In this document: piece after piece, positions 9,135 to 18,752 of the stretch
Position numbering within the stretch: the first letter of the stretch is position 1
Layout of the letters: every line of letters begins with the position of its first letter
Assembly: GCA_902492065.1 (NCBI GenBank)
Contig: CABUKE010000006.1
Coordinates: 1 to 64,000 of the forward strand
DNA: 64,000 nucleotides
Direction: 5' to 3'
DNA from: an uncultured Eubacteriales bacterium
GTDB taxonomy: Bacteria; Bacillota; Clostridia; UBA1381; UMGS1253
Notes under the pieces: generated by a model
What the model saw: the letters and a program-made list of their open reading frames with translations, nothing else
Told to the model about the DNA's origin: nothing
Databases searched by the model: none
Position numbers and translations under genes: made by a program

Positions 9135-10496
9135 TTACTGTTCGAGCTGGGAGAGGAGCACTTGCTTTACGCCTTCCTGCTGGATACGGTTTACAAGGCG
9201 AGCGACTGCATCGGCAAGGCCGGGCACCGCCGTCAGGTCACGGCCCCAAAGGTCTGCATTGGCAAGTATCTCTGTCGTGTCGTGCTCGAGCAGGAACGCG
9301 CTCACCTGCGCGCTGTCCCGTGCGTCGCCGCTTTTGTAGAACACGATGAGCGCGGCGAGCGAGAAAGTCAGAACCGGCGGCAGGCGGTCGAACTGCTCGA
9401 TATACCCGAGCAGAGACGGGAGCACCCGCTCCTTATACTTTGCCACGGAGTTTAAGCAGATGTCGAGCAGGCGGTGGCGGAGGTACGGGTTGCGGAACCG
9501 CTCCAGCACGCTCGCGGCGTACTGCTCGAGCTGTTCACGCGGCAGACTTGAAATTGTAGGAATAATTTCTTCAAAAATACCCTGCTTGAGGTAGCGTTCC
9601 ATTACTGCGTCGTTCATCATGTCGAGCACCGTTTCCATCCCGAGCAGATGGGCCGCCATGACGCTCATGGTATGTGCGCCGTTGAGAATCCGCACCTTAC
9701 GCGTCTTATACGGCGTGATGTTGTCGGTAAAGACGACGTTGTAGCCGCATGTATCGAGCGGCAGAAGCGACTTTTTCTCCCCCATGCCGGCAATGACCCA
9801 TAAATGGAAATATTCCGCCGTGACAATCAGTTTGTCAGTATAGCCGAGGCGCACTTCCCACGCGGCGGCCTCGCCGTGCGGGTAGCCGGTCACAATCCGG
9901 TCGACGAGCGTACACGTAAAGGTGCAGGCCGTTTCCACCCAATGGCGGAAATCGTCGCCCAGTCCCCAAAGCGCGATATATTGCAGAATACAGTCCTTGA
10001 GTGCAAGGCCGTTATTGTCAATCAGCTCGCAGGGGAGGAACACAAGCCCCTTGTCGGGCGCACCGTCAAAGTAGCGGTAGCGTTCCAACAGAAAGCGCGT
10101 CACCTTTCCGGGGAAGGAAGCGGGCGGCTCGTCGAGCACGGAGCACGACGGGTCAAACGCAATCCCGGCCTCGGTCGTGTTGGACACGACAAGCTCTAAC
10201 TCCTCGCTGCGCGCCAGCGCAAGAAACTGGCAGAACCGCTCATATGGGTTGATACAGCGGCGGATACAGGTGTTTTTCTTGATTTCTTCCACGAGTTTGC
10301 CGTTCTCGATTCCGCGCAGCACGGTCGTATACTCCCCGTCCTGTGCGATAAGCTGGTCGGCCATTCCATCCGGGAGCGGCTGGACGACCGCCACAGACGT
10401 ATTATAATCGGCTTTTTCATTCAGTTCCTGAATAAACCAGTCGACAAAGCCGCGCAAAAAATTTCCTTCGCCGAATTGCAGAACACGTTCTTTCAC
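9135..10496 (-). CDS. uxaB: Tagaturonate reductase (mannitol dehydrogenase family)
   Basis: A 453-residue long-chain (mannitol-type) dehydrogenase. The N-terminal QFGEGNFLRGFVDWF is the NAD-binding signature of the tagaturonate/fructuronate reductase group. FLPCELIDNNG, DRIVTGYP and the helix KTRKVRILNGAHT carry the family's catalytic region (Lys, Asn and His). The start codon is GTG with AAAGGGAGA about 7 nt upstream. It follows the altronate dehydratase gene by 21 bp, so the pair forms an operon for the middle of galacturonate catabolism: tagaturonate to altronate, then to 2-keto-3-deoxygluconate. No isomerase (UxaC) or KDG kinase gene is visible in the window. Confidence 0.9.
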   Translation of the reverse strand: MKERVLQFGEGNFLRGFVDWFIQELNEKADYNTSVAVVQPLPDGMADQLIAQDGEYTTVLRGIENGKLVEEIKKNTCIRRCINPYERFCQFLALARSEELELVVSNTTEAGIAFDPSCSVLDEPPASFPGKVTRFLLERYRYFDGAPDKGLVFLPCELIDNNGLALKDCILQYIALWGLGDDFRHWVETACTFTCTLVDRIVTGYPHGEAAAWEVRLGYTDKLIVTAEYFHLWVIAGMGEKKSLLPLDTCGYNVVFTDNITPYKTRKVRILNGAHTMSVMAAHLLGMETVLDMMNDAVMERYLKQGIFEEIIPTISSLPREQLEQYAASVLERFRNPYLRHRLLDICLNSVAKYKERVLPSLLGYIEQFDRLPPVLTFSLAALIVFYKSGDARDSAQVSAFLLEHDTTEILANADLWGRDLTAVPGLADAVARLVNRIQQEGVKQVLLSQLEQ

Positions 10497-10517
10497 CGTT
10501 ATCTCCCTTTCTTTAGA

Positions 10518-12017
10518 TTACAAGGTCACGCCGTTTTTAAAGACGGCAATCTCCCGGTAACCGTTGATTTCGTTTTTGGTATGGATTCGTCCGGACGCGA
10601 CGCCGAGCAAGTATTGCCACAGCGAAGCGTGCGCCTCGTCAAAGGACAGCCCATCTGCGAGGCCGCCGGCGTCAAAGTCGATCCAGTTTGGCTTACGTGC
10701 CGCAAGCGCGCGGTTCGACGCAAGCTTGACCGTTGGAACCGCCGTCCCGAGCGGGTTGCCGCGCCCGGTCGTAAACAGAATCATCTGTGCGCCCGAGGAT
10801 GCAAGGTTTGTGATAGACACACCGTCGTTGCCCGGCCCAGCCAGCAGGCTCAGCCCCGGCGCGCGGCACGGCTCCCCAAAGGACAGCGTATCTGTTACAA
10901 TGGCGCGCCCGCCCTTCTGGACACAGCCGAGCGACTTTTCCTCCAGCGTTGTAATTCCGCCCTCCTTGTTGCCCGGCGCAGGATTTTCGTAGATGGGCTG
11001 TCCGTAGCCGATATAGTATTGCTTAAATCCGTTAATCAGATTCACGATTTTTTCAAAGGTAGGGCGATCCTTCGCCCGCTCCATCAGGATTGTTTCCGCG
11101 CCGAACATCTCCGGCACCTCGGTCAGCATGGCGCGCCCGCCAAGCGACGTTACCGTGTCGCAAATCCGCCCGCAGAGCGGGTTTGCCGTAATGCCGGAAA
11201 ATGCGTCCGATCCGCCGCACTTTAGCCCAATTGTCAGCCGGCTTGCCGGGACGGTCTGCCGTCGCTGCTTGCCGGCATAGGCAGCCAGCTCGCCGAGCAG
11301 GGACAGTCCGTCCTCGATTTCATCATCGCACGTCTGCGCCCCCAGAAACCGGACGCGGTTCGGGTCAAACTGCCCCAAATAAGGGCGGAAAGCGTCAAAG
11401 TTATTGTTTTCACACCCGAGGCCGAGCACCAGCACGCCGCCTGCGTTCGGGTGGCGGACGAGTCCGGCGAGGATCTTCTGTGCCGTTTCCAGGTCGTCGC
11501 CAAGCTGGGAACAGCCCGCCGTGTGCGGAAAGGCAAAAATCCCGTCACACAGCCCGCCGAAGCGCGCGTTGCCGCGCTCCTGCAAAATACGCGCCGTATG
11601 GCTTACACAGCCGACTGTCGGGATAATCCATACTTCGTTGCGGATGCCGACGCTGCCGTCGGCGCGCACATAGCCGTCGAAGGTGTCCGGGATTCCCTGC
11701 GGCGGGGAAAGAAGCGTGTGCCGGGGCACATAGGTATAGTGCAGCGTACCGGATAGATTGGTTTGTAAATTGTGCGTATGTACCCAACTACCTGCCGCCA
11801 CGTCGCGCGTCGTATGCCCAATTGGAAAGCCGTACTTAATGACCGGCTCACCCGTCGCCACGTCGCGCAGCGCCATTTTATGCCCAAATGGAATTGCCTC
11901 GGCCGTTTTGAGAGTGCAGCCACCAACCTGCACCGTTTCACCGCGCGCAATGCCGCGCAGCGCCACTGCCACCGTGTCACGTGGATTCAATTGCAAAAAA
12001 TCCGCTTTACCCTCCAT
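10518..12017 (-). CDS. uxaA: Altronate dehydratase
   Basis: A 499-residue protein, the usual length for UxaA. The N-terminal SAF-type domain (about residues 1-95) has GHKMALRDVATGEPVIKYG and WVHTHN. The large C-terminal domain has GYVRADGSVGIRNEVWIIPTVGC, HTAGCSQLG, LGCENN and LKCGGSDAFSGITANP, motifs of D-altronate/galactarate dehydratases, with Cys residues suited to a metal site. It removes water from D-altronate to give 2-keto-3-deoxy-D-gluconate. The ATG at 12017 has AGGAGG 10 nt upstream; a TTG at 12038 would lie upstream of that site. It is the first gene of the uxaAB pair, with a weak promoter-like TAGACT-17-TATGCT upstream. Confidence 0.93.
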   Translation of the reverse strand: MEGKADFLQLNPRDTVAVALRGIARGETVQVGGCTLKTAEAIPFGHKMALRDVATGEPVIKYGFPIGHTTRDVAAGSWVHTHNLQTNLSGTLHYTYVPRHTLLSPPQGIPDTFDGYVRADGSVGIRNEVWIIPTVGCVSHTARILQERGNARFGGLCDGIFAFPHTAGCSQLGDDLETAQKILAGLVRHPNAGGVLVLGLGCENNNFDAFRPYLGQFDPNRVRFLGAQTCDDEIEDGLSLLGELAAYAGKQRRQTVPASRLTIGLKCGGSDAFSGITANPLCGRICDTVTSLGGRAMLTEVPEMFGAETILMERAKDRPTFEKIVNLINGFKQYYIGYGQPIYENPAPGNKEGGITTLEEKSLGCVQKGGRAIVTDTLSFGEPCRAPGLSLLAGPGNDGVSITNLASSGAQMILFTTGRGNPLGTAVPTVKLASNRALAARKPNWIDFDAGGLADGLSFDEAHASLWQYLLGVASGRIHTKNEINGYREIAVFKNGVTL

Positions 12018-12132
12018 ATGTCGTGCGCCTCCTGCCAATATTTCTTACTTGATGACAGCATACCAGAGTTGCGCGCCGAAGTCTATAGCTTTGCCGACAT
12101 TTTCCTCGCTTTCTGCAATATTTGACGCAAGA

Positions 12133-12163
12133 AAAAACCAGCGCGGTATTCCACGCTGGTTTA
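12133..12163 (-). terminator. Terminator of the SLH-protein gene
   Basis: On the minus strand AACCAGCG and CGCTGGTT pair (with a short bulged extension) and are followed by a run of six T, four bases after the stop codon at 12168. Confidence 0.8.
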
Positions 12164-12167
12164 TATA

Positions 12168-14540
12168 TTAGTTTGCCGAGTAACTTACTTTGATGATTCG
12201 TACAATACCGCCATATTCGAGGTTGGTATCGGCCCACAGCTCCACGGACCGTACGTTGGAAGCGAGCAAATCACTCTGCGACGCTGTGATATATTCGTTC
12301 GTTCTGGCGTCCTTCCGGTAGATTACAACATTCTCGTCCATTTCATAAACGGTGCCGTCAACCTTAATCCGGTTGTAGTCGATTGCGTCAACCTTCGACC
12401 CGCTTGCTACGGTAGTCAATGCCCGGAGCGAGTTAAGGGTCTGCCCACTCGCGGAAACCTGCACCGGAGTGCCCACACCAAGGCCGCTGAAGCCCTTGCT
12501 CGAGGAGTAAGTTGTTTCCGTGCCATTAAAGTCCACGGTGTAGGTCGCGGAAATACTCATACCGGAATCACGTACATTTTTGTCCGTCAGAAGGCCGTAC
12601 TGGTATTCCGCCTTTGTAATATTGTCAAAGAGAATTACGCCGATGTCGCCAAAGTCTGTCGTGACAGCGTAGGAGATGATATCACCTTTATCAATGTAGC
12701 TTTTGTTAATATCGGTGAGGTCAAGCTTTGTCACCACAGCATCCTGCCCGGCCTCGTTTGACGAAAGGTCAAACAGGGCTACACCGTCGGCCAGCGTACT
12801 GGAACCAATCTTCTTGTTCAGCGTGTCATAGTTTCCATAAAGCGTACCCGATGTAACGCGTTTGAGCGACACAACACCGTCCGTAAAGGTCATCTTCACC
12901 AAATCGCCCTTATAGTCTCCGTAGTCTTTGTCCGCTTTGTATTCGTAGGTTTCTCCGTCGGTCTGCATAACCTTGACCTTTTGGATGGCCTTGCCTTTAT
13001 CTTCATCCTCCTCGCTGATTTCTGAGCTGGTGTTAATCAAAACGGCATAGTCGAGCGCGGCGTCGTTTGCCGTGTTCGTCACACCCGCAATCTGTCCATC
13101 TTTGCCAAGCAGAAGCGTAATCCGGTCGCCAATTTTGAAGCTGCCCGCCGTTTCGTCCAGTTTTGCGGTAGCCTCGCGCGTTTCGATCTCGAATGTCTTG
13201 CCGCCAAGCTCAATGGAGGTGACATGCGCCTTATTGGGGTACGCTTTGTCATAAGTGCCCGTCACTTTGTCGATGTAAACATCCATCGTGTTGGTCGCCG
13301 GGTTGTAATACACCACGTCGTTGCGCTTGATGTCCGTGAGCGACGCGCGGTACCCATCCCGGTAGATTTTCAGCTTGTCAATGTTTTCAATCGTAAGTCC
13401 GCCGATGCTTGTATCGCCTTCCTGTACGTCGCGGCCTGCAATGACCGGCGTAATCTTTACCGCTTCTTCCAGGAATGCGTACTCCCACACGCCGTCATAG
13501 CGGCCTGCAAATGTTACGGTCGAACCTGGCTCAATCATGCTTTCCATGCTCGAAAAGTACCCTTTTGTCCCCTGATAGTATATGGTCAGGTTGTCGTCAA
13601 AAGTATAGTCGAACTCGTCGTCCCGGTCCGTTGCCGTACAGGTGTACTCGCCGTCACCGAGAGATTCCTGTATTGTAATGGTATAACTATACTGCGTAAG
13701 CGGTACTACAAGCGCAATCTGCATTTCATCGTCGAGATAGAGCTTTGCCCGCCCGCCAATCAGGTCAAATACATCGTCTGTCAGCGTTTTATATGTGGTC
13801 AGTGCAGAAGCAGCTGAAGACTCGGCAATCTTTACCTGGTCAGTGCCGAGGGACTTGTCGGTTTCCTGAGAAGAAACGAGGATTGCCTCATCAATCACTG
13901 TGTAGCCGAACTGGTCAAGCAGAGTCTTCTTTGCCGCTGCGGTCGACCCGCTCATATCGGCCTCTAGTGCACGGCCAAGCAGCAATACCATATCTGCGCG
14001 CGTGAGCGCGTCGTCTGCGCCGTAGCCCATTCCTTCTGTCAGGCCGAGACTCGCCGCCTTTTGCAGATAGTTGTCCGGCCAGAAGTCGCCTATCTCCTCC
14101 GCTGTATAGCCCAGCGTCCGCAGCGTCACAGTGACTGCCTGTGCAAAGCTGATTGGCTCATCCGGGTGGAACGTTCCGTCCGGATAACCGAGGATTATAC
14201 CGTTTTTGGAAACATAGTTGATATAGCGGAGCGCCCAATGGTCTGCATATACGTCGCTGTAAGTGCTGGAGCCGGAGTTTGACACGGCTTCGTTTTGCTT
14301 ATCCAGCATGCAGACCGCCAGCTTGGCAAATTCTGCCCGCGTGAGGTTATCGTTCGGTCGGAGAGAGCCGTCTCCGTCTCCGCTCACGATGCCGAGCGTT
14401 TTTAGCAGCTGTGCCTCAAACGCGTAAGGACTGCTGTCGTCCACGTCGGTAAAGATGCTCCCGGCATACGACGGCACACCAAAGCCCATCAGCAGCGCCG
14501 CCGCCAGCGTAAGACAAATCAATCGTTTTGTTGTTTTCAT
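12168..14540 (-). CDS. SLH-domain cell-surface protein
   Basis: A 790-residue exported protein with a signal peptide (MKTTKRLICLTLAAALLMGFGVPSYA). Three S-layer homology repeats fill residues of about 30-210: FTDVDDSSPYAFEAQ...GDGSLRPNDNLTRAEFAKL, YSDVYADHWALRYI...GYPDGTFHPDEPISFAQAV and a weaker third with ALTRADMVLLL. SLH domains bind pyruvylated secondary cell-wall polymer. The rest is beta-rich with no enzyme motif that I recognise; repeated segments such as GDRITLLLGKDGQIAGV resemble the tail of the truncated SLH protein at 61251. It starts 41 bp after an ABC permease gene with no terminator between, so it probably belongs to that exporter operon. The start is the ATG after GGGTGAT; an ATG 12 bp upstream is possible. 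Confidence 0.85.
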   Translation of the reverse strand: MKTTKRLICLTLAAALLMGFGVPSYAGSIFTDVDDSSPYAFEAQLLKTLGIVSGDGDGSLRPNDNLTRAEFAKLAVCMLDKQNEAVSNSGSSTYSDVYADHWALRYINYVSKNGIILGYPDGTFHPDEPISFAQAVTVTLRTLGYTAEEIGDFWPDNYLQKAASLGLTEGMGYGADDALTRADMVLLLGRALEADMSGSTAAAKKTLLDQFGYTVIDEAILVSSQETDKSLGTDQVKIAESSAASALTTYKTLTDDVFDLIGGRAKLYLDDEMQIALVVPLTQYSYTITIQESLGDGEYTCTATDRDDEFDYTFDDNLTIYYQGTKGYFSSMESMIEPGSTVTFAGRYDGVWEYAFLEEAVKITPVIAGRDVQEGDTSIGGLTIENIDKLKIYRDGYRASLTDIKRNDVVYYNPATNTMDVYIDKVTGTYDKAYPNKAHVTSIELGGKTFEIETREATAKLDETAGSFKIGDRITLLLGKDGQIAGVTNTANDAALDYAVLINTSSEISEEDEDKGKAIQKVKVMQTDGETYEYKADKDYGDYKGDLVKMTFTDGVVSLKRVTSGTLYGNYDTLNKKIGSSTLADGVALFDLSSNEAGQDAVVTKLDLTDINKSYIDKGDIISYAVTTDFGDIGVILFDNITKAEYQYGLLTDKNVRDSGMSISATYTVDFNGTETTYSSSKGFSGLGVGTPVQVSASGQTLNSLRALTTVASGSKVDAIDYNRIKVDGTVYEMDENVVIYRKDARTNEYITASQSDLLASNVRSVELWADTNLEYGGIVRIIKVSYSAN

Positions 14541-14581
14541 TGTATCACCCATATTCCTATTTATACTGTAGTTATACTGCC

Positions 14582-15763
14582 TTATTCAAACCGCAAAGCG
14601 TCAATCGGGTTGAGCTTGGATGCCTTGTTTGCCGGATAGTAGCCGAAAAACAGCCCCATCGCCAGCGAAAATACAAAGGCGAAGACAATCGTTCCGGTGT
14701 CGGCCGCCGCTGTGATGCCAAGCAGTCCTCCCAGCGCCGACCCAAGCCAGAGTCCAAGCAATATTCCAAGCAGGCCGCCAAGCGTACTGATGACAGCAGA
14801 TTCAATCAAAAACTGTGTCAGGATGTGCCGCCGCCGCGCGCCAATTGCCTTTCGAATACCAATTTCCCGCGTACGCTCCGTAACCGATACGAGCATGATG
14901 TTCATAATTCCAATTCCGGCAACCAGAAGCGAGATGCCGGCAATACCGCCCAGCATGGAAGTCATGGTGCCGAGCGCCTCGTCGAGCGTTTCCATCAGTT
15001 CCTTCTGGTCAATGATGGTATAGGTATTGTCACCCTCGAATTTTTTGCTCAAAAAGGTTTTCAAATTGGCTTTCGCCGCATCTACTGCGTCGTCGCTCGC
15101 CGCTTGCACCATATAGGTGCGGACGGTCGCATTTTTTAAGAGCCTGGTCGCAACATTGTACGGGATCACAATCGCATCGTCAGCGGTTCCCTCTTCGCTG
15201 TCCTGCGTTTCCTCCAGCACACCGACAACAGTAAACGGCATGCCGTTGATTTTGAGCTGCTGCCCGAGCGGATTTGCCCCGTCAAACAGCTCCTGCTGCA
15301 AGTATGTACCGATTACCGCAACATGCAGCCGGTTGTCAATGTCCGATGAGGTGAGATACCGCCCCAGGCTCAGGTCTATGCTGCGGATGTCGGCATATTT
15401 TTCGTTTGTGCCGGTCAGGGAGGTAGAATCTGTATTTTTATTCCCGTTTTTTATCATAACGCCACTGCCGGATACGACAGGAGCAACGCCGGCATACAGC
15501 TCCGGTGACTCGTCGATAAACGCAATCATGTCGTCCGGATCGAGCGTTTTGTCGCCGCGGCCCATGACACTGACAGACAGCATGTTCGTCCCTGCGCTGG
15601 ATATACTGTCCGTAATCATGTTTGTCGACCCCTGCCCAATCGCCATCAGCGCAATAACAGAGCCGACGCCGATGATGGACCCGAGCATCGTCAAAAAGGA
15701 GCGGGTCTTGTTGGAAAGAATGCTGCTGATTGCCATTTTAAATGGCCGTATAATTCCCATCAT
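14582..15763 (-). CDS. MacB/YknZ-type ABC transporter permease
   Basis: A 393-residue membrane protein of the MacB/FtsX type. One N-terminal transmembrane segment (SFLTMLGSIIGVGSVIALMAIG) is followed by a large extracytoplasmic domain (about residues 45-265), then three more membrane segments, with the conserved VTERTREIGIRKAIGARRRHI between the second and third. Such proteins power export or extraction of molecules at the envelope without transporting through a classical channel. Its start overlaps the stop of the ATPase gene by 4 bp (ATGA), which shows tight co-translation. Together with the ATPase and the HlyD-like adaptor it matches Bacillus YknXYZ. The substrate is unknown. Confidence 0.88.
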   Translation of the reverse strand: MMGIIRPFKMAISSILSNKTRSFLTMLGSIIGVGSVIALMAIGQGSTNMITDSISSAGTNMLSVSVMGRGDKTLDPDDMIAFIDESPELYAGVAPVVSGSGVMIKNGNKNTDSTSLTGTNEKYADIRSIDLSLGRYLTSSDIDNRLHVAVIGTYLQQELFDGANPLGQQLKINGMPFTVVGVLEETQDSEEGTADDAIVIPYNVATRLLKNATVRTYMVQAASDDAVDAAKANLKTFLSKKFEGDNTYTIIDQKELMETLDEALGTMTSMLGGIAGISLLVAGIGIMNIMLVSVTERTREIGIRKAIGARRRHILTQFLIESAVISTLGGLLGILLGLWLGSALGGLLGITAAADTGTIVFAFVFSLAMGLFFGYYPANKASKLNPIDALRFE

Positions 15764-16503
15764 GCCTCAACACCCCGCTTTGCCGCCATTTCAAGCGTTA
15801 ACCTGATAATTTCGTCACCCATAGCCGGGCCGTCATAGATAATCTTCCCATCCTGGATTCGGATGACGCGTTTTGTTTTTGAGGCAATCATATTGTCGTG
15901 CGTAATCAGAACAATTGTGTTCCCGGCGCGGTTCAATTCGGTTAGAAACTCAATTACCTCTGCACTGGTACGGGAGTCAAGCGCGCCCGTCGGTTCGTCG
16001 GCTAATATAACGGACGGTTCGCCCGCCAGCGCACGCGCAATGGAGACGCGCTGCTGCTGTCCGCCGGAAAGCTGAGAGGGGAGGTTCCCTTTTTTGGAGT
16101 CGAGTCCAACAATTTTGAGCGCCTCAATGGCGCGTTTATTCTGTTCGTGTTCAGACAATCCACGGTATAGCAGGGGGAGTTTGACATTTTCCAAAACATT
16201 CAGCTTCGGCAGAAGATTATACTGCTGAAAGATAAACCCCAGCATTTCGTTTCGGATTTCCGCCTGCTCGTCGTCGGACATGTTGCTCACGTCCTGGCCG
16301 TTTAGCAGATAGGTTCCGCTTGTCGGCACGTCGAGACAGCCAATGATATTCATACAAGTTGATTTGCCGCTACCGGACTGGCCAATGATGGACAAAAACT
16401 CACCGGGATAGACTTTAAAGGAAACGCCGTCCACAGCGTGTACCTCGGTGTCGCCCATTTCATAAATTTTATAAATATCGCGAAATTCGATTAATGGTTC
16501 CAT
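15760..16503 (-). CDS. ABC transporter ATP-binding protein (MacB/LolD-like)
   Basis: A 247-residue ABC ATPase. Walker A GQSGSGKST, Q-loop IFQQYN, signature LSGGQQQRVSIARAL, Walker B VILADEPTGALD and the H-loop in LITHD are all intact. The sequence is closest in pattern to the MacB/LolD/FtsE-like importers of mechanical force (YknY). It overlaps the downstream permease gene by 4 bp and lies 58 bp after the adaptor gene, so the three are one operon read on the minus strand. Confidence 0.92.
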   Translation of the reverse strand: MEPLIEFRDIYKIYEMGDTEVHAVDGVSFKVYPGEFLSIIGQSGSGKSTCMNIIGCLDVPTSGTYLLNGQDVSNMSDDEQAEIRNEMLGFIFQQYNLLPKLNVLENVKLPLLYRGLSEHEQNKRAIEALKIVGLDSKKGNLPSQLSGGQQQRVSIARALAGEPSVILADEPTGALDSRTSAEVIEFLTELNRAGNTIVLITHDNMIASKTKRVIRIQDGKIIYDGPAMGDEIIRLTLEMAAKRGVEA

Positions 16504-16561
16504 AGTTTAACAACAGGCTGCGGTGCGCCCGTTCCTTTCTGAAAGATTTTGTGCCCCTGCA

Positions 16562-18457
16562 TTACTGCGGACCACCGCCGGACGGCGGGCCGCCAGATGG
16601 AGCGCCGCCCATATCGCCGCCGGACGGCGCACCGCCCATGCCGCCGCCCATCATCATCATTTGCATGGAAGAGCTATTGTCCGCGCTCGCTGTAATATAC
16701 ACAATCTCTCCCTCGGAGAGGCCGCTGACAATCTCAATCTCATCTTCGCTGTTGATACCGGTCTGGACCTCTCGCTGTTCGAAGTCCTCCATCGTATAGC
16801 CCGGCGCCGCCTGACCACTTGCCGGATCAGAGCCTGCGCTTGCTGGAACAGCGCCGTCCTGCGCCTTTGCCGCGGCGTCAGCCTTCAGCACTTGTACATA
16901 CGACTTGCCGCCCTGCTTGGTCACCGCGTCGACCGGAACCTTCAAGACATCGGCCTTGCTTTCCACGACAACGGTAGCTGTGACATTCATTCCAATCATC
17001 AAGTCGCCCGGCGTGTCGATTACGACCTCGACCGGATAAGTGGTAACACCGTTTTCCGACTCGCCTTCCTGGATAATCTGTGTAATCGTGCCGGCAAATA
17101 CCTGGTCCTCCAATGCATCCGCTACAACGTCGACCGCCTGACCGACCTGGATCTTGGAGATATCCAGCTCGTCGACATCCATCGTAAATTTCATCTTCGA
17201 CATGTCGGCAATTGTAGCGAGGACAATCGACTGGGCGCTGTTGCCAATGGTGTCGCCCGCTTTGTACTCCTTTTTGATGACCGTTCCCGCAATTGGAGAT
17301 TTAATGGTATAATCCTCCAGCTCGTCGTACTGCGATTGCAGGGAGAGCTGTAAGTCGTCGTACTCAATGCCGCTCTTATCTATGGTGTCCAGCGTAGAGC
17401 TGTTCGATATTTCAAGGATTTTGTCGCCGGCGTTTACCTTGTCTCCGTTCTTATAATGCACGGCCACGACCTTGCCGCTTGCTTTTGTGAAAAGCTGCTC
17501 CGAGTCAGCCGCTTCCGACGTTCCCGCCGCTGCGGACAGACAACCGTTAATCGTCGCAGTAAAGCTCATCCCGCCTGCAATCGCACCCGGATTGTCGAGC
17601 GTGATTTCGACGTTGTACATCATGCCGCCGTCGCTGGAGCGGATAGGCGTGCGGTCAATGTCGGTAACAGTTCCGTAAATGTTGCTCGTCATGTAATCCG
17701 CGCTGGTGAGCTGTGCGGAGGAACCGACATAAATGTTGTCAACATGCGCGGCAGAAAAAGGAATCTTTACTGTGATTTCGTCATCATTGGTGATTGTGCA
17801 GACTTCCGTGTTTGCATTCACCGTATCGCCTACCTTGAGGTTTAAGCCGCTTATGTAACCGGTAACCGGCGCGGTGCTGACCCAATCCTCCATGGTTTCC
17901 AAGTTGCTTTTATTCGTAATATCCGCCTTTGCAAGCGAATTCTGCGCCTTTTGTATGTTAATCAGCGCGTCGCTGTTATCAAGCGTGAACAGGACGGCGT
18001 CCTTTTCGACAGAATCGCCCTCTTCAAAGGGAGCCGTCATAATTTTGCCCTGTTTCATGGGGACAATGTCGTACTGCTCCATGGCTTCCATTACGCCGCT
18101 TCCCGTGATGGTAACATCGAGGCTGCCGCGCTCTGCCGCCGCAGTTGAAAGCGGGGTCTGCAGCATATTTGCCACTTTTGCCGCCTGGCTCTGGAACCAG
18201 AAATATATGCCGACAATCAGCCCTATGATAATTGTCCAGATAATAATTCTTTTAATAATCTTTTTGGTTTTTCGGTCTTTTAAGTTAAACTTCTTTTTTT
18301 TCTTTGAGCCGTTGTTGGAAACGGCGTCCTCCTGCGCAAAAACGGCGCTGGGGCTTTTTTGCGCGGTCTGTTCGCTCTGGTTTGCCGCACTATGGCTTTC
18401 CGCTTCGCTTCCGCCCTGCTTAGGCGGATTGGATGCGGTCAAATCTTTTTCGCTCAC
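16562..18457 (-). CDS. HlyD/MacA-like efflux adaptor subunit
   Basis: A 631-residue membrane fusion protein. A charged, low-complexity cytoplasmic start (to about residue 65) is followed by one membrane helix (IIIWTIIIGLIVGIYFWF), then lipoyl-like half motifs and beta-barrel segments of the HlyD family, such as VTGYISGLNLKVGDTVNANTEV and AGTVIKKEYKAGDTIGNSAQ. Two biotinyl-lipoyl-like pairs can be seen. The C-terminus is a Met-, Gly- and Pro-rich tail (MQMMMMGGGMGGAPSGGDMG). I chose GTG at 18457 since GGAGGG lies 6 nt upstream; the upstream extension lies in promoter DNA. It is longer than Bacillus YknX (about 377 residues), mainly from the N- and C-terminal additions. Confidence 0.85.
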   Translation of the reverse strand: MSEKDLTASNPPKQGGSEAESHSAANQSEQTAQKSPSAVFAQEDAVSNNGSKKKKKFNLKDRKTKKIIKRIIIWTIIIGLIVGIYFWFQSQAAKVANMLQTPLSTAAAERGSLDVTITGSGVMEAMEQYDIVPMKQGKIMTAPFEEGDSVEKDAVLFTLDNSDALINIQKAQNSLAKADITNKSNLETMEDWVSTAPVTGYISGLNLKVGDTVNANTEVCTITNDDEITVKIPFSAAHVDNIYVGSSAQLTSADYMTSNIYGTVTDIDRTPIRSSDGGMMYNVEITLDNPGAIAGGMSFTATINGCLSAAAGTSEAADSEQLFTKASGKVVAVHYKNGDKVNAGDKILEISNSSTLDTIDKSGIEYDDLQLSLQSQYDELEDYTIKSPIAGTVIKKEYKAGDTIGNSAQSIVLATIADMSKMKFTMDVDELDISKIQVGQAVDVVADALEDQVFAGTITQIIQEGESENGVTTYPVEVVIDTPGDLMIGMNVTATVVVESKADVLKVPVDAVTKQGGKSYVQVLKADAAAKAQDGAVPASAGSDPASGQAAPGYTMEDFEQREVQTGINSEDEIEIVSGLSEGEIVYITASADNSSSMQMMMMGGGMGGAPSGGDMGGAPSGGPPSGGGPQ

Positions 18458-18520
18458 GTAAATCCCTCCAGATATGTATTTTGCTGCTGCAAAGCTGTAG
18501 CTGCAATACAACTAATCTTT

Positions 18521-18548
18521 ATTATAAAGGATAGTTTTAAATATACAA
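18521..18548 (-). promoter_or_regulatory. Predicted promoter of the exporter-SLH operon
   Basis: On the minus strand TTGTAT, a 16-bp spacer and TATAAT lie about 60 bp upstream of the GTG start at 18457. The expected transcript covers the adaptor, ATPase, permease and SLH genes. Confidence 0.55.
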
Positions 18549-18752
18549 TGAACAATTTGTAAATTATCTGGTTTCACTGAAACAAATTTTTCCAAATGGT
18601 TGAAGAATATGTGAAAAGCACCAAATTTGCGGGAGAATCACGCAATGGTTCCACACAACTTGCAGAATATTTGGAGAATAAAATATGCCCCTCAGACGAA
18701 CAATAAATAAGGCTGGAAAAACACAAAATTAATACGGAAAAGGAGGCTGTTT

